64,000 bases of DNA from Knoxdaviesia capensis. Its lineage: Eukaryota > Ascomycota > Sordariomycetes > Microascales > Gondwanamycetaceae. The notes under the pieces are model-generated. The model was not told the origin of the DNA and ran no database searches. It worked only from the letters and a program-made list of their open reading frames with translations. Shown here piece after piece: positions 12,503 through 24,022 of this stretch (positions are counted from its first letter, which is position 1; every line of letters begins with the position of its first letter). The stretch lies in assembly GCA_001510575.1 (NCBI GenBank), contig LNGK01000012.1, positions 704,389 through 768,388 on the forward strand, read 5' to 3'. Made by a program: the position numbers and the translations under genes.

Positions 12503-12917
12503 ATGAGGGCATTATGTCGCCGACAACAAAGACGAGTACCATACGGTGCTCATAATAACGAGATGAGCCTCCAAGATCAGTAAGTGTCGAGATAACCCTG
12601 ATGCTTACTTGCTCCGGTTTTCAGGGCACTCAAGCGAAAACGGGGGAAATCATCAAATATGTTTGGGAGACTTTCAGCGGCTATAATTAACGGCCAGAAA
12701 CTTTGGATGAAACCTCCAAGAGACCATCCCAGACGAACTGTTTGAATATCTGATGCTGATGCTTCTAAGAAGATGGAGTATCTTCTGGAAGACGTCTCAC
12801 TCTATGACAAGCACAAGCATAAGCACATCAACATCGGAGACCTGGCTTTGTGTGCAGCAGTAATTGACCAGCAATTCTCCAGACTGGACCTTCCTGTTTT
12901 TGATGGGAGGGACCTTT
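12503..12917 (+). pseudogene. Possible decayed two-exon gene
   Basis: Unrecognised. Starting at ATG 12503, an exon to 12579 is followed by a GTAAGTGT donor at 12580 and a TTTTCAG acceptor ending at 12624 (a 45-nt intron). The joined frame then stays open to TAG at 12915-12917 except for one TGA at about 12741-12743. After the TGA the codons (AAG, GAG, GAC, ATC, CTG) look coding, for example MEYLLEDVSLYDKH and LALCAAVIDQQFSRLDL. The basic KRKRGK segment follows the splice. The single stop makes it look like a pseudogene, or a gene with an exon boundary I have not placed. A chance open frame is a real alternative. It is isolated inside the long gene-poor stretch. Confidence 0.3.
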
Positions 12918-14726
12918 AGGTTGATTCGTTTGCCTGTTGTCTTGCATTGGCTTCCGAAATGGTCTGGGATATCACAACGGCCAAGATAGATACACGGGCG
13001 GTACTGTGGTACGGGGTTTTAGCTTGTGCGGAGGAATAGGACTAACGGCCGCGGCTTTGAGACACCTGCCCTTCTCTCCTGTCCGAACTTTCGTGTTGTA
13101 GAACCTTCTGATAGCCCCCAACGTTGCTGCTCAGTGGAACATTATGAGGTGTGGCTGGGCCAGCCGCCGCTCGTTAAGCAACCCGGTGGAGGATCCTGGT
13201 CCGCGCTGGCCTGCATCTGCATCGGCATTTGACATATCCGTCCAAACCCAAGCGGCCTGACTAGCGAATGCTGCTCTGAATCCGCGGCGTTGCGTTCGGT
13301 GACTGGGTCCGGGCTGCGCACTACCTTTCTGGCGTTCTTCTTTCCTGATTCCGTCATAAGAACTACAGGAGGCAGACACCAGGGCTGCAGAATTTATACT
13401 GATTCTGTTTCCTGTTGCTCCAATTTATCTTGTCATCGGAAGCATGGTAATCGTTGCTGACCGCAAGGTGCACACTCGTGGAGGAATTTTATGGGAAGCT
13501 TTGCCATTCTCGACTGGCCACCTTCCAGCAGTGTAGGAACTGGGAAGTCGGTAGACACAACACACTTCGGTCCTCTCTGGTTCTTTTCTCCCTTCTCGTC
13601 AGCCCTATTCGTGATTCACTAAATATAACCAAAAGGGTCACAAGCACACAATCTGTGGCTGTGGTCCACAATTCTGCAACTGAACTCGGCTTTCAAGCTT
13701 ATTATCATCAAGGTCCTGAAGCTAGGCTGAACTTGTCTTTACAGATATGTCTGTTGCGATGCTCGGACATAACCACAGCGTGTTTGGTAATCTGTGGGCC
13801 AGTCTGTCGGGCACCCAGTATGCACGTATTACTACTTCTCGCCATCCTGAAATATAAGATTCCCGCCGAAAACAAATGACCCGTTCTCGCAGTCAGGCGG
13901 TGAACAAGGCCAACCAGACAGTGATTCTGGCATTGCCATTGGCCTACCCAGCAAAGATAAGATGACAAAATGGGGCGTGGGAAAAGTGGGTGTGCCAGTG
14001 TTGGCTGCGAAAAATGCAACCACTTTAGCTCTAGATGATGTACAGCTCATGTTTTTATGTGGTGAGGTGGTTAAGTGCATGCAGGATTTGAGCGGAGAAA
14101 ATTTTCAACCGAGACAAGAACTTGTATTTGTTTTTTTATTCCCTCATCGTGATACCATCGGCCTATCTTGGATGCGACGTTTCTCCTTGCTGTGATTCCT
14201 TATATATGTGGCTGGTACTGGTCATGATATATACCATACTGCATATGTATCATGCAGGAGGCGATATCAGCTGCAGGTACCTGTACGCTGGCGTGAAATG
14301 CAACCGCTATATCGGCGAGTGCCGTTGAAGTGGCAAAGTCTGATCCAGAGAGAGGCAGTGGCCTCGATGTGTCAGTGATACAATACTCACGACTCATATC
14401 AAAACAATTGCGAAGTCCGACATTCAAGATTGAATATATGCCGGGACAGACATATAGAGTACCTAGATACATCTCCGAACAACATTTAATCAATCGAAAA
14501 CATCCTGATTTTGAAATGAAGCCTCGGGGAGTCCAGTGGCGTATTGTATTGAGACATCTGCTGTACTGGATCCAGATCCGGTTTCTTCTAGCCAATCGAG
14601 ACTCATCTAGCACTCTGCTAATGTCCACTCAGATACAATTATCCACGTAGCCGCCAACACGGTAACAATCCAGCTTATTTGCCATCCAATAGTGGGCCGA
14701 ACAAGATCAGGTCCTCATCTTGTATA

Positions 14727-14738
14727 TACAGTACTGTA
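14727..14738. repeat. Perfect 12-bp palindrome TACAGTACTGTA
   Basis: The 12-mer reads the same on both strands and is one of the strongest copies of the recurring TACTGTA/TACAGTA motif; a 10-bp version (ACAGTACTGT) is at 16351-16360. It could be a dimeric protein-binding site or a mobile-element footprint; neither is shown. Confidence 0.7.
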
Positions 14739-15922
14739 CATCTTCATACTCTGAATTGGCCCCCCTTCAATTAAAAGAGTCAGCTTAAACTCAGCGTTCA
14801 CAAGCCAGACTCTTAGGTGCACGGAGGAGGAGATGTCTATTTGTGGGCTGTCAAATCAGTGCAAGGTGCCAAAGCAACTAGTTCCCATGCGTCTAACCGA
14901 TCCGGCCGCATGTGCACAAACCCAGAAATTCAAGGTGAGGTAGTACCGACCTCCGTTCACCACGCAAGGATGAAAAAGTCCAGATGAGAAGTCACAGACA
15001 GTGAGCGAAAGCTAACCGAACAGGCAGATCGGGCTCGCTCGATAATCTAGTCTTTTTTTCCCATCCCTTTTTTCCTGCATAATTCGATTAGACGATATGC
15101 AGGCACCTTGCACTGTCCATACCCTAGGTAAGCTGGCATTTTGCTTGTTCATGTGTTCCCGTTTTCCGTTGTGGGCAGAATGTGGCCTGTGACTCTGGTG
15201 AGCACCCCTCATTTGTCCCTTTCTCTAAATCGAGTAGTTTTCAGGTGAGAGAATAGGGAAATTCCAAGCAGGATCAATACTAAGTGCAATGTGCACGTTA
15301 ACATTGCCCAAAGCGCCCCTTACGATTTTCATTTTACAGCAGCTAACAAGAGATCACACAACTGTTTCTCACACTTGGCAAGGTGTCTAGGGTGGTATCT
15401 CAAACTTCGTCACGGCATCATCATCGTTCGCGGGTGTGATGCGACTTTCTTGCTTGGGATATGGGTGGGCTATCTCACTGGCTACGAGACGTCCACGTAG
15501 GACACACACTTGGGGTCAAGAGTTGCATGTTGAGAAGAGGAGGTCAAATATCCATAAATTCGTAAACAGAACCCGGCAACACAGTATGGGCTATGATCTG
15601 CCTCTGGTAACTCCTTCCCTTTTTCCTTTACCAAAAAACAGGTTATGGAGGTTCCTTAATCTTGACGCACATCTCAGCTTCCCCCTTTACTTTCGGGGCG
15701 CATTTCTGAATCCGGCTCCGTTGTATGCAGGTACCACAAAACTCTAGATACCTAGCTTACGCCTTCAATACGACGTCGTATTTGGATCATTCACTCCGAC
15801 AGAGATTCTTCTCAGAGAACAAAGTCCGTTGCTTGTCTGGGCCATGGCCCGCATGTTTCCTCTTCAACTGACCCGGCCCTCACATGGATATAGAGAAACA
15901 TATGGGCTAGAGAGAAGAATCC

Positions 15923-15955
15923 CAGTACAGTAGGTATTTAGTGTCTACTGTACTG
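15923..15955. repeat. Hairpin-forming inverted repeat with TACAGTA core
   Basis: CAGTACAGTAG (15923-15933) and CTACTGTACTG (15945-15955) are perfect reverse complements of 11 bp separated by 11 nt. The arms carry the TACAGTA/TACTGTA heptamer that recurs through the non-coding parts of the window. Confidence 0.8.
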
Positions 15956-18900
15956 TATGTAGCAGGGGCATTTCTTAGCTCAGGCACAAAATCGGCCCTG
16001 CTGTCAATCAGCGTTTAGGTTGAGAAAATCCCCTGAGCTAAGAAAGTCAGCTGCGAGACGGCGGCCACTCCACAGTCCGCACCAAAATAACTAAAGGTTC
16101 TAGAGCATCCAGGAAACGGACTGACAGGAATGATACCAACCTTTTTCTTCCAGACACCGTAGGCTCGCAGTCTCTCACTCAAGTTTGCTTATACTAAATT
16201 TCCAGCCTGCTCTTTCAGTTTAAATATGCGGCCACTCTCCATCGGGCCAGGCCAGTGAAGGCTGGTCGTGATAAACCACCGTTTATGTCCCTCGTACGGT
16301 ATTGAAACATCTGCTGGGCGGTCTAGAACAACTTAGGTGGGTAGATATGAACAGTACTGTATGTATTGTATGGTCTTTGCCAGTCTAGAATTCGGTATGC
16401 GTGTCATACTCTGTACGCAAAATAAAAAGAATTGAATCGTTAAAATGTTGTAATTTCTCTGTCTTGCTTCATTTGATCCCGGCTTCCCCTGGCTTATTTG
16501 GGCCGCTTGGCCGGATCCCATCTGGCCATGAAACATCCCTTCATTTTGGAGAGCCAAACTCCGAACGACGGAATTTTTGAGGGGTTGAGCACAACCGAAA
16601 AGAAGCCACACTCTATCAAACTTAAACATGCGGCTAGAAATTCCAAGGACGGCGGCGGGACCCAGTGTATTTCTCATTGCAGAAAACTCCACATCCGTGA
16701 TGATGCCAAGCGATTGGTCTGGGGGTTCGGGATAGGGAGGGGAGACTCAATGCTGCTACCGCAGAAAAGAAAAAAAGTTCAACTTTTTACGAGGAACAAA
16801 AACAAAACGTTACTCAAGATGCCGCTGCTGCTCGTAGGTTCAATGTGTGACACTACAAACTATGCGCAAAGCTGGCTGCCTCCCTCACAGGGACAGACAA
16901 AATTGCTCAGCCTGAGGCGGATACCCAGTGTCCGTTGTGGTGAAACTCTCTCTCCCGCTTGATCGACAGTCGGGTGATGAATGCGAGGCCGCCAATAAGC
17001 TCGGGAAGTTGGTGGGTGGTGTTTTTATTCGGTGTGCTTATTTATAGACCTAGGTCCTCGATGGTGGCATGTTGTGTTTTAGTCGCTCATCGGCTTTGCT
17101 CACCTTTCACATTGGCCTATTAGAACATGTTAACATTGTTCTTCATAGACAAGCACACGTCGAGTGTGATCCGTGGGTTTGATTTGACGATCGTTTCTTT
17201 TACCCAAGATAACTGCTCTTGCATACATATGTACCCAAAGATTCCTACTATGCTAGGGATAACAGGCGGGTCTTCCGCACCAGCCTATCACACCCCGAGC
17301 TTTCTGCGAATCTCGTGTAAGGGCAGAGACGTGATAGATCTCGATTAGCAATTTAGTTAGCATCATGTCCTCCGACATCCAGTACTGGTGAACATTTCCC
17401 AGATCCCCTGTGCTCAAGAAGAAGCTTTTGGAAGGTCACTTGCCCATGTACTTATCGGAGTACTCGGAGTTCTTGGTAGGCTTTATCTGGTATCTGGTTC
17501 AAAATACAGGGAGTGCCTTTGTTGTTGTTTCCGTAAGTTGGCTCTTCCGGTTCGAGCATTGTATACAGCCACTGTTGTCTCAAGGCAGCCCAGACCGAGT
17601 GTCGGTAACCTTACCGACTTATCCCTCGCGGGTTTGATATCTTCCTTAACAGCCTTATTCCCTGCACAGCTTGGCCGCTGAATTTTGCTACCCAACTGAA
17701 ATCTCCCCCATCCCCCTTTCCCCTCTATCGTCATTCAAGTGATCAGTACCAGTCAGTGCTAGACTCCAAACCGTGACAACCCATATGCCACCATTTCCTC
17801 CCAAAGGATCCCGAAGCTCAGGGTGATTTCTATCCCGTGTCTGTGCAGTCGTTGATGCCGGTGTCTACTGTACTTAAGAAGCTGTGGTTGTTTCCAGGAC
17901 TGCTCACACGACATTTCCTATCCCCTTCATTTGACTTTTCTCGCTACCGGAAACCTGTGAACAGGAGAGACCTCCGTCTAGGACCGCCAAGCTGGATGCT
18001 TATGGTGGCCAGTAACACCGTGACTATTGATCCGGTCTCCCCCTCCCCCCCGAGTACAGAAAACGGACGGACGGACGACTCGTTGCTGTTACATCAGCAT
18101 GTACTAGTACATAGATTGCCATCCTTCTGACTGTGTCTTGTTTCCCGTGTTCCAGCCTGTACACTCCCGACGTTTCTTGTTTTTCATCGTCGGAACCGTG
18201 CTCCCTGTTGGAAAACTTTGCGCCCGTTTCTCTATCCGTTGCCGTTGGCGGAGGCGAACTGTTACTATCCGTATCACGTTGCAATCTCAGGAGCGTCCGA
18301 GCCAACACCACCAAACCACAGGCACCTGGCAACGAAATCAGCTTGGCTGTTTCTGCGCTTGGGCTTCTATCGCCGCCATCTGCTCTGATCGTTGAAGTTT
18401 ACAGTTGCAGTTCAAGGGTTTCCAGTCGGGTTCAGCTGACAAGTTCAGATGATGATTTGACTTGACGCTCCGGGGCAAATGTTGGGGTAGAGCCTCGAGT
18501 GTGATTCATATGTGTGGTATGTTGGTAATATAGGAGTAGATGGCACAAGGTCCCGTGTATACGAGGTTTTCTGTGCCGTCTTCTCATACCTCCATATTTT
18601 CGTTATGGTGATGGGCGTTTGCTTCTTTATCCGCAGAATTCTGAGCCTGCAACCCTGTTTCCGCAGTCGTGTTTCTTATAGTCCTGATGACTAGATATGA
18701 TTCAGTTCCTCACTTCAGTGGTCAGCCATGCCCAAGGACCAGCTTCTCTCGGAAACATCGTCCGGGAATGAAGCCGAGCCGGTTTTTACTAAAGCTGAGA
18801 AAGGGTATCTTGCGTAGTATGTACCATATGCTCATTATCCAGAACTTTCCTGGATTTCCGTGTTTCTTCTGGATCCCCCACGGCGGCCCAGCCTTTCTCT

Positions 18901-19722
18901 CTCTCTGGTTCACCGTTGGATCCGCAAAGTCTAAGCCTATCTGGATCACTCTCCTCGTCTCCGAAACGCGGATGCCGACAAACCACAAGAGCAAGATAAG
19001 TGCGTGGAGCTTTCGGGGTTTTTGGCAAAATACCACGCGATGTCTCGGCATGGTTTCAGAAAGGCACGGGGTGACAGAGACTGGAGAGCGCATGAGCAGG
19101 GGATCAACAAGAGAAGAAAAGCTTGGGGCCGTTTATGGCTTCACACGTGAGCACAGTCTTCTATCTGGTCAGGCCGCTTTTGTTGCTTTTTCGTTTCTTT
19201 CTTTTCCTTGGTATTCGATATCTTGTTCCGTCAGATTTTGTTTTGGCACCGTGACACAGTCGACTGGTCATCAGAGACATCGTCAAATCTTATAGGTTTC
19301 ACCTGTCAGTTAGTATGTGGTATATTAATACCACCACATATATGCTCCCCCATCAAGGCAGGGCAGGATAGCCTGAACAGTGCCTGCTCCCCACGATAGT
19401 ACATAACATAGTTGGCAAGAACCACATGCCAACGAGTTTGAAATTAAAATCACAATGCTATTATGCGATGGCCTCTTTTCGCAGATGCTAGTACACTCGG
19501 TAAATAGGAGATAACTGCAATCAGCAAGCCCAGATATTTTCCAGCAAACGCTATTATTATTGAGGATGGACACCAAACTATTCTCGAGAGCTCGTCACGG
19601 CTCCTAGCGGAAATCAGACCACACAGGCTATTGAAAACCGCAAAATAAAAAGAAAAGCACACACAATATTAGTTGACGATAAAAACTCCCAGCGCCGAAT
19701 AATCAATCATCGTCACGTCAGC

Positions 19723-20543
19723 TCACCACCGCGACACTCGCGCCTCAACATCGCGATCGGAAATCCGAATTCGCTCAGTCTCCCAGTCGCGCTCTTCTCT
19801 CCGTGGTGGAGGGGCGCGTACATAGCGGTACCCCTCGACCTCACGGATGCGCGGCGGAGGCGACGGGCGAGGTGATGGCAGGGCCGGGACCACAACCTGT
19901 GGGACCACAACCTGCGGAGGAGGAGGAGGGGGCGGCGGCGGAGGGGTACGCGGACGCGGAACATGCACGTGGATCGGGTACGGTACCATGCGCTCGCGCT
20001 CGACGTACACCTCGCGACGGATAATCTCTTCGTCCCGGCTGCTGCGCGATGATCGGTCGCTGCTGTGATGGCGGCGGTGACGACGCCGCCGGTGCCTGTG
20101 GCTCGACGCGTCTGAGTCGGAGTCTTCTCTGACTGAGATCACCAACGGGCCCTCCGACACCGGTGGTGGGGACAGCGTTGGTGGCGGGGTCGGCTCAATA
20201 ACGGGTGGAGGAGGAGGCGGTGGTGCCTCTGGAACTGGGGCAACGACAGGTGCAGGCTGTGGAACCACAACGACTGGCGGAGGGGGTGGTTCGATTTGAT
20301 AAACTGGCGGAACTGGGTAGGGCTGGATCACGAACTCGTCCGGCTCTTGCTTAGGGATCGGTAGGACAATCTTGCGCCGTGTAACTTTGACCTTGGGAGA
20401 CCGCACAGGCTCAAGGTATAGAACTTTCTTTTCGTACCGGTCATGGCGGTGGTGATGGTGGTGGTGATGATATGCTATTAAATTTAGGGTTAGGGTTATC
20501 GTGTTCCCCTGCTCGTCAATTCTTGGGGCCTGCACTTACACAT
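19723..20543 (-). CDS. His/Pro/Arg-rich hypothetical protein with 4-nt first exon
   Basis: The long frame has a stop just before a GTG and no usable ATG, but a spliced model solves this. ATG at 20543 plus one T forms exon 1 (20540-20543). A 65-nt intron follows (20475-20539), with a GTAAGT donor, a CTAAC branch site and a TTTAATAG acceptor. Exon 2 is 19723-20474. The product is 251 aa. It begins MSYHHHHHHHRHDRYEKK, then has long Pro/Val runs, an acidic SDSDAS patch, a basic His/Arg region, RSSRSSRDEE, more poly-Pro, and a charged C-terminus (EERDWETERIRISDRD). No folded domain, signal peptide or membrane segment is seen; it looks disordered. The tandem CCCTAA units lie in the intron and include its apparent branch site. 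Function unknown. Confidence in the gene is good, in the start moderate to good. Confidence 0.72.
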
Positions 20544-22663
20544 GTTGCGAGAGATAATTGTTGGTGACAGTTCAGTTGAAATATTGCCTGTTTTTGGTCC
20601 CTTCAAAATTTCCTCTTTTCTGACTTGTGAAATCAAGGGATCATGGCCCGTTCATATACATACCAACAGCTTTCCGCCTGCTCCGCAAAGCGGGGTGAAC
20701 AAGAATACCAAACTAAAAATTCTTCGTGCATCCGCTTGGGACAACCCAAATTAAGGTTAATAATGGGTAACCAAACCTATAGCAGGGTGAATAGTCTCAT
20801 GTGTGGCGTCCAGGTGACGAAATCACTCCCAAGACATGATATCGATCATACGCCCCAGGACGACTTGATGATGTCAGTATTGCTATCTTGTGTCTATACG
20901 ATACACCTTGACAAGTAACACAGAATACACTCCGGATTGAAAGCTGCCAGATCTGATATTTGAAGATTTTGGTGAATCCATTCCTGTCGATTTCGTATCA
21001 TCGATCTTGACGTGTAGGATTCGGTGTCGTATCGTTGTCCGGAACTTATATGGTAATATTAGGGCTTAACCTGAAGGAGCGAGAATACGAACATACAGGA
21101 CAGATGTCACTCTCTAAATACGGCCGACGATTGAGAAGTATCGCAAGATGAGCGATAATACTAATATAGCCAACCAATTTTCGTTTCTTCCACTCATATT
21201 CTGACTTCCCTCGTTATCATGTTCTGGTACAATTTAAGGCTTGGTGTGATATACCAGACATACTAGTTGGTGAGCATGAAGGTAAGGAAACATCAACATT
21301 CAAAGTGCTACAGGTATAACCCAGTAGAAGGCTGAAACTCGTTTGAGAAACAAACTATAGCAATAAAGCCCATGATATAGCACCTAAGCCTTTGCATACG
21401 AAATATTGACGCTCTCTAACGTAAGTGAGCCGGACAACAGACGCGAGACCGTAAAGATCCGCCGAACAACCTTCGAGTGTGTATACCACATGGAGTGTCA
21501 TAGACCCTAGACCTCAATGAGGAGAATCTCTTGATATATGCTGTGTTGTCTCTGCATATTATTAGTACATGTGCTTGATTGGATCTCAGCAGTTTGGACT
21601 CCGTGGTGTCGTGTCCGGAAGTTCCGCGCACCAAGTGGCATATTTGAAGGGCCCCGGGGATCTACCTGCATACGTAAACCTAGATATCCAGCACATACAT
21701 GAGGCGAATTGAAGATAATAAACTCTGGATATTACAGGAACATTGGCAAGAATGACATAAGATCTCCGGGGATACCTGTGATAGACCAATGACAACTCTT
21801 CGCCTGACATTGCAGACATTGACTGGTTCCCATCGGCAGTCGGGTTCCTCCTCAAACTACCACACGGTGGCGTAACATAGAACGAAAATAACCCTTCGGC
21901 AATAACCCTCATTGCTTTCTAAAAATGATCTGGATTCATAGGTTCATAAAGCAAAGCAAGATGGTGGCGTGTCCCGCCAACTCAGAGGGCATCCGGACTA
22001 CCCTAATATGTAGGGTTACAAGCGGGTTAAACCCTAACACATTCTTTTCTTCCACAGTGATTGTGCGAATGATGTTCTAGGATATCGAGAATTGTTTGCT
22101 CAAGGACGTGCCTTCCAAACAGGGGGGGATGAATACATGAGTAGGTACTATGCACTCACTCATTAATCACGAGGTGTAAGTTTGTGCTGCCTGGATGTGT
22201 TTGCTTGGAAGGCGCTAGAATCATGCGAAAAAGGTGCATGTACCTTCACCGCTTATTTGAGTGCAGGAGGTACCAAAAGTGATTAATCAGCCTCTTACCC
22301 CCCAAATTCATGTTCGCACAGCTTGCGACTTCCTGAGAGTTGCTGCCGATTATTCATGTTCATCGTGGGGCAAAGCGGAGAGCTCTAGATCGGTCTACAA
22401 ATAGCACCTCCTTGACAACCTTCTTTTATACGTTCTCTTCCAACAGTGTTGCCGTTAAGCGAGACAGCTTCTCCCAACCAAAGTGAAGCTCGTCAAATAC
22501 AGCTATCCTTCCAGAATCGATTCTCTCCTTCAACTGAATTCTCGCGCGACCGACGCGACTTGAATCTCGTGAGAAAGACGCGTTCGGGTGCAAAACCAGC
22601 TTCACGGCGGTGACATCGTTAATTTTTTTTGGAATTTTCCCGAGCGAGAGAAAAACCAGCAAA
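20544..22663. other. Divergent promoter region of the His-rich gene and txl1
   Basis: This 2.1 kb separates two genes pointing away from each other. It contains a cluster of telomere-type units in mixed orientation (ACCCTAA 22000-22006, TAGGGTTA 22011-22018, AAACCCTAA 22029-22037). No coding exon, tRNA or transposon is recognised. The last 60 bp before the txl1 ATG include a T run and an A-rich Kozak-like context. Confidence 0.5.
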
Positions 22664-24022
22664 ATGTCCACTACTGTTACAATTGAAAGCCCCCAGCACC
22701 TTGCTCAGGTGCTGCAGGAGTCGCGAGTTGTCGTCGCAGACTGTGAGTGTCTACCCCACAACTATAGATGCCCTCCTTATCACCAGTTGAACCGGATATG
22801 AGAGCTGGAGACGGATACAATCACACGGGACCATCCACTCTACAGAAAACTCATCCATGACCATGTTATCATGCTGGGGGGTGATGATGTCACATGGTTC
22901 AGAACAACCAGCGAGTGTTTCCTTTTCTCCATCAATGGAGGGGAAGCTAGTTCTCGAAAGCTCGGCTCTTTATAGACTGATTTCTGACCGCTGTATCTCG
23001 TCTCGTACCCATAGTCCACGCCGACTGGTGCATGCCGTGCAAGGTCATTGCGCCGATATTCGAGCAACTTAGTGCCTCCATGTCCCATCCGAAAATTGTC
23101 ACTTTCGTCAAAGTCAACACCGAGAAGCAACGCGAGATTGCCAATACATATGAGGTGACGGCACTGCCGACCTTCATCGTCTTCCGCAACGGCCGTGTTG
23201 TCGAACAGATCAAGGGTGCTGACCGGGCTAAGCTTCAAAGTGTGCTCATGAAGCTGAACGACGAGGTTTCCAATGCTATTGCTGCTGGCGAGCCTGCTGC
23301 CGGTAGCAGCAGTGGAGCAGGCTCTGGTGGTTGGTGGCGTGGCGCGGAGCCTCCCCGGGGCTACCGGGATATCACCGACCAGGTTGAGACCGTTGGAAGT
23401 GAGCTCCTGAACTCCGATGACTCCCCCAAGATCCTTCTCGACGAGTCCAAGCCCAGTGCTCTGGCGAAGGGCAAGACCTCAAGCGGATCTGCTCGGGACT
23501 GGATTGAGAGCTCGGCGGATCACCAGCTTCTGCTATTCCTGCCGTTCCGTTCCGTCCTGAAGCTTCACACCATTCAAGTATGCCCCCTCCGGAAGCGAAG
23601 TGACTTATGTGTACTGGTCTTACCCGTGGTTTTAGTAAGCGTAATTTTAACCGCCCCTTTCTGTGCCCTTCCTCTAGATTACATCCCTTCCTCCCGATGA
23701 CGATGAGGATGCGCCGATGCGCCCGAAGCTGCTTCACCTGTATACAAATCACCCGCACAATCTCGATTTTGGAGAGGCCGATGATACCCCCCCGACCCAG
23801 GCAATTGTGTTGAATGAGGGCGATTGGAACAGCGATGGCACAGCATCCATCCCTCTCCGGTTTGTCAAGTTCCAGAATATTTCGAGCCTGGTTATCTATG
23901 TCGTGGAGGGCGAAGGAGATGGCGAGCTGGTGCGTATTGACCGCATAAGACTAGTGGGTGAATCGGGCGAGAAGCGTGAGATGGGCAAACTGGAGAAGTT
24001 TGGTGACCTACCTGGCGAGTAG
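22664..24022 (+). CDS. txl1: Thioredoxin-like protein with PITH domain (TXNL1/Txl1)
   Basis: Three exons: 22664-22742, 23015-23577 and 23678-24022, giving 328 aa. Introns are 272 nt (GTGAGT to CATAG) and 100 nt (GTATGC to CTCTAG). Residues about 1-110 form the thioredoxin fold, with the active site DWCMPCK and the cis-proline segment TALPTFIVFRNGR. A Gly/Ser linker with GWWRG leads to a PITH domain (about 135-320). PITH links TXNL1-family proteins to the 26S proteasome in animals and fission yeast, so a cytosolic/nuclear redox role at the proteasome is inferred. The active site is CMPC rather than the usual CGPC, which may shift redox potential. The first intron is long for this window. It stands alone between two gene-poor stretches. 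The function of the family is known; its role in this species is inferred. Confidence 0.93.

Larger units (their letters stand above)
12918..19722. other. Long non-coding stretch
   Basis: About 6.8 kb with no recognisable gene. It holds several TACTGTA/TACAGTA units (14727-14738, 15926-15957, 16355, 17866), a hairpin-capable inverted repeat (15923-15955), and scattered open frames. The longest frame with an ATG start is 18687-19295 on the plus strand (202 codons), whose predicted protein is rich in Ser, Arg, Phe and Cys and has no recognisable domain. It could contain promoters, long leaders or non-coding transcripts, but nothing in the sequence proves this. Confidence 0.5.

Noticed and set aside
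14200..14650. Overlapping open frames on both strands, one with FKIEYMPGQ resembling the end of a retroelement RNase H
   Set aside because: Neither frame has an ATG start, and the resemblance is a handful of residues without flanking integrase or reverse-transcriptase motifs.
18687..19295. 202-codon plus-strand ORF in the gene-poor stretch
   Set aside because: It has an ATG but no coding-like codon use, no domain and a random-looking composition; a length near 200 codons can occur by chance in 10 kb. Not called as a gene.
20483..20498. Telomere-like repeat interpreted as a chromosome end or inserted element disrupting the His-rich gene
   Set aside because: The units sit inside a well-formed 65-nt intron, and the coding sequence reads correctly once it is removed, so the gene is not broken by them.
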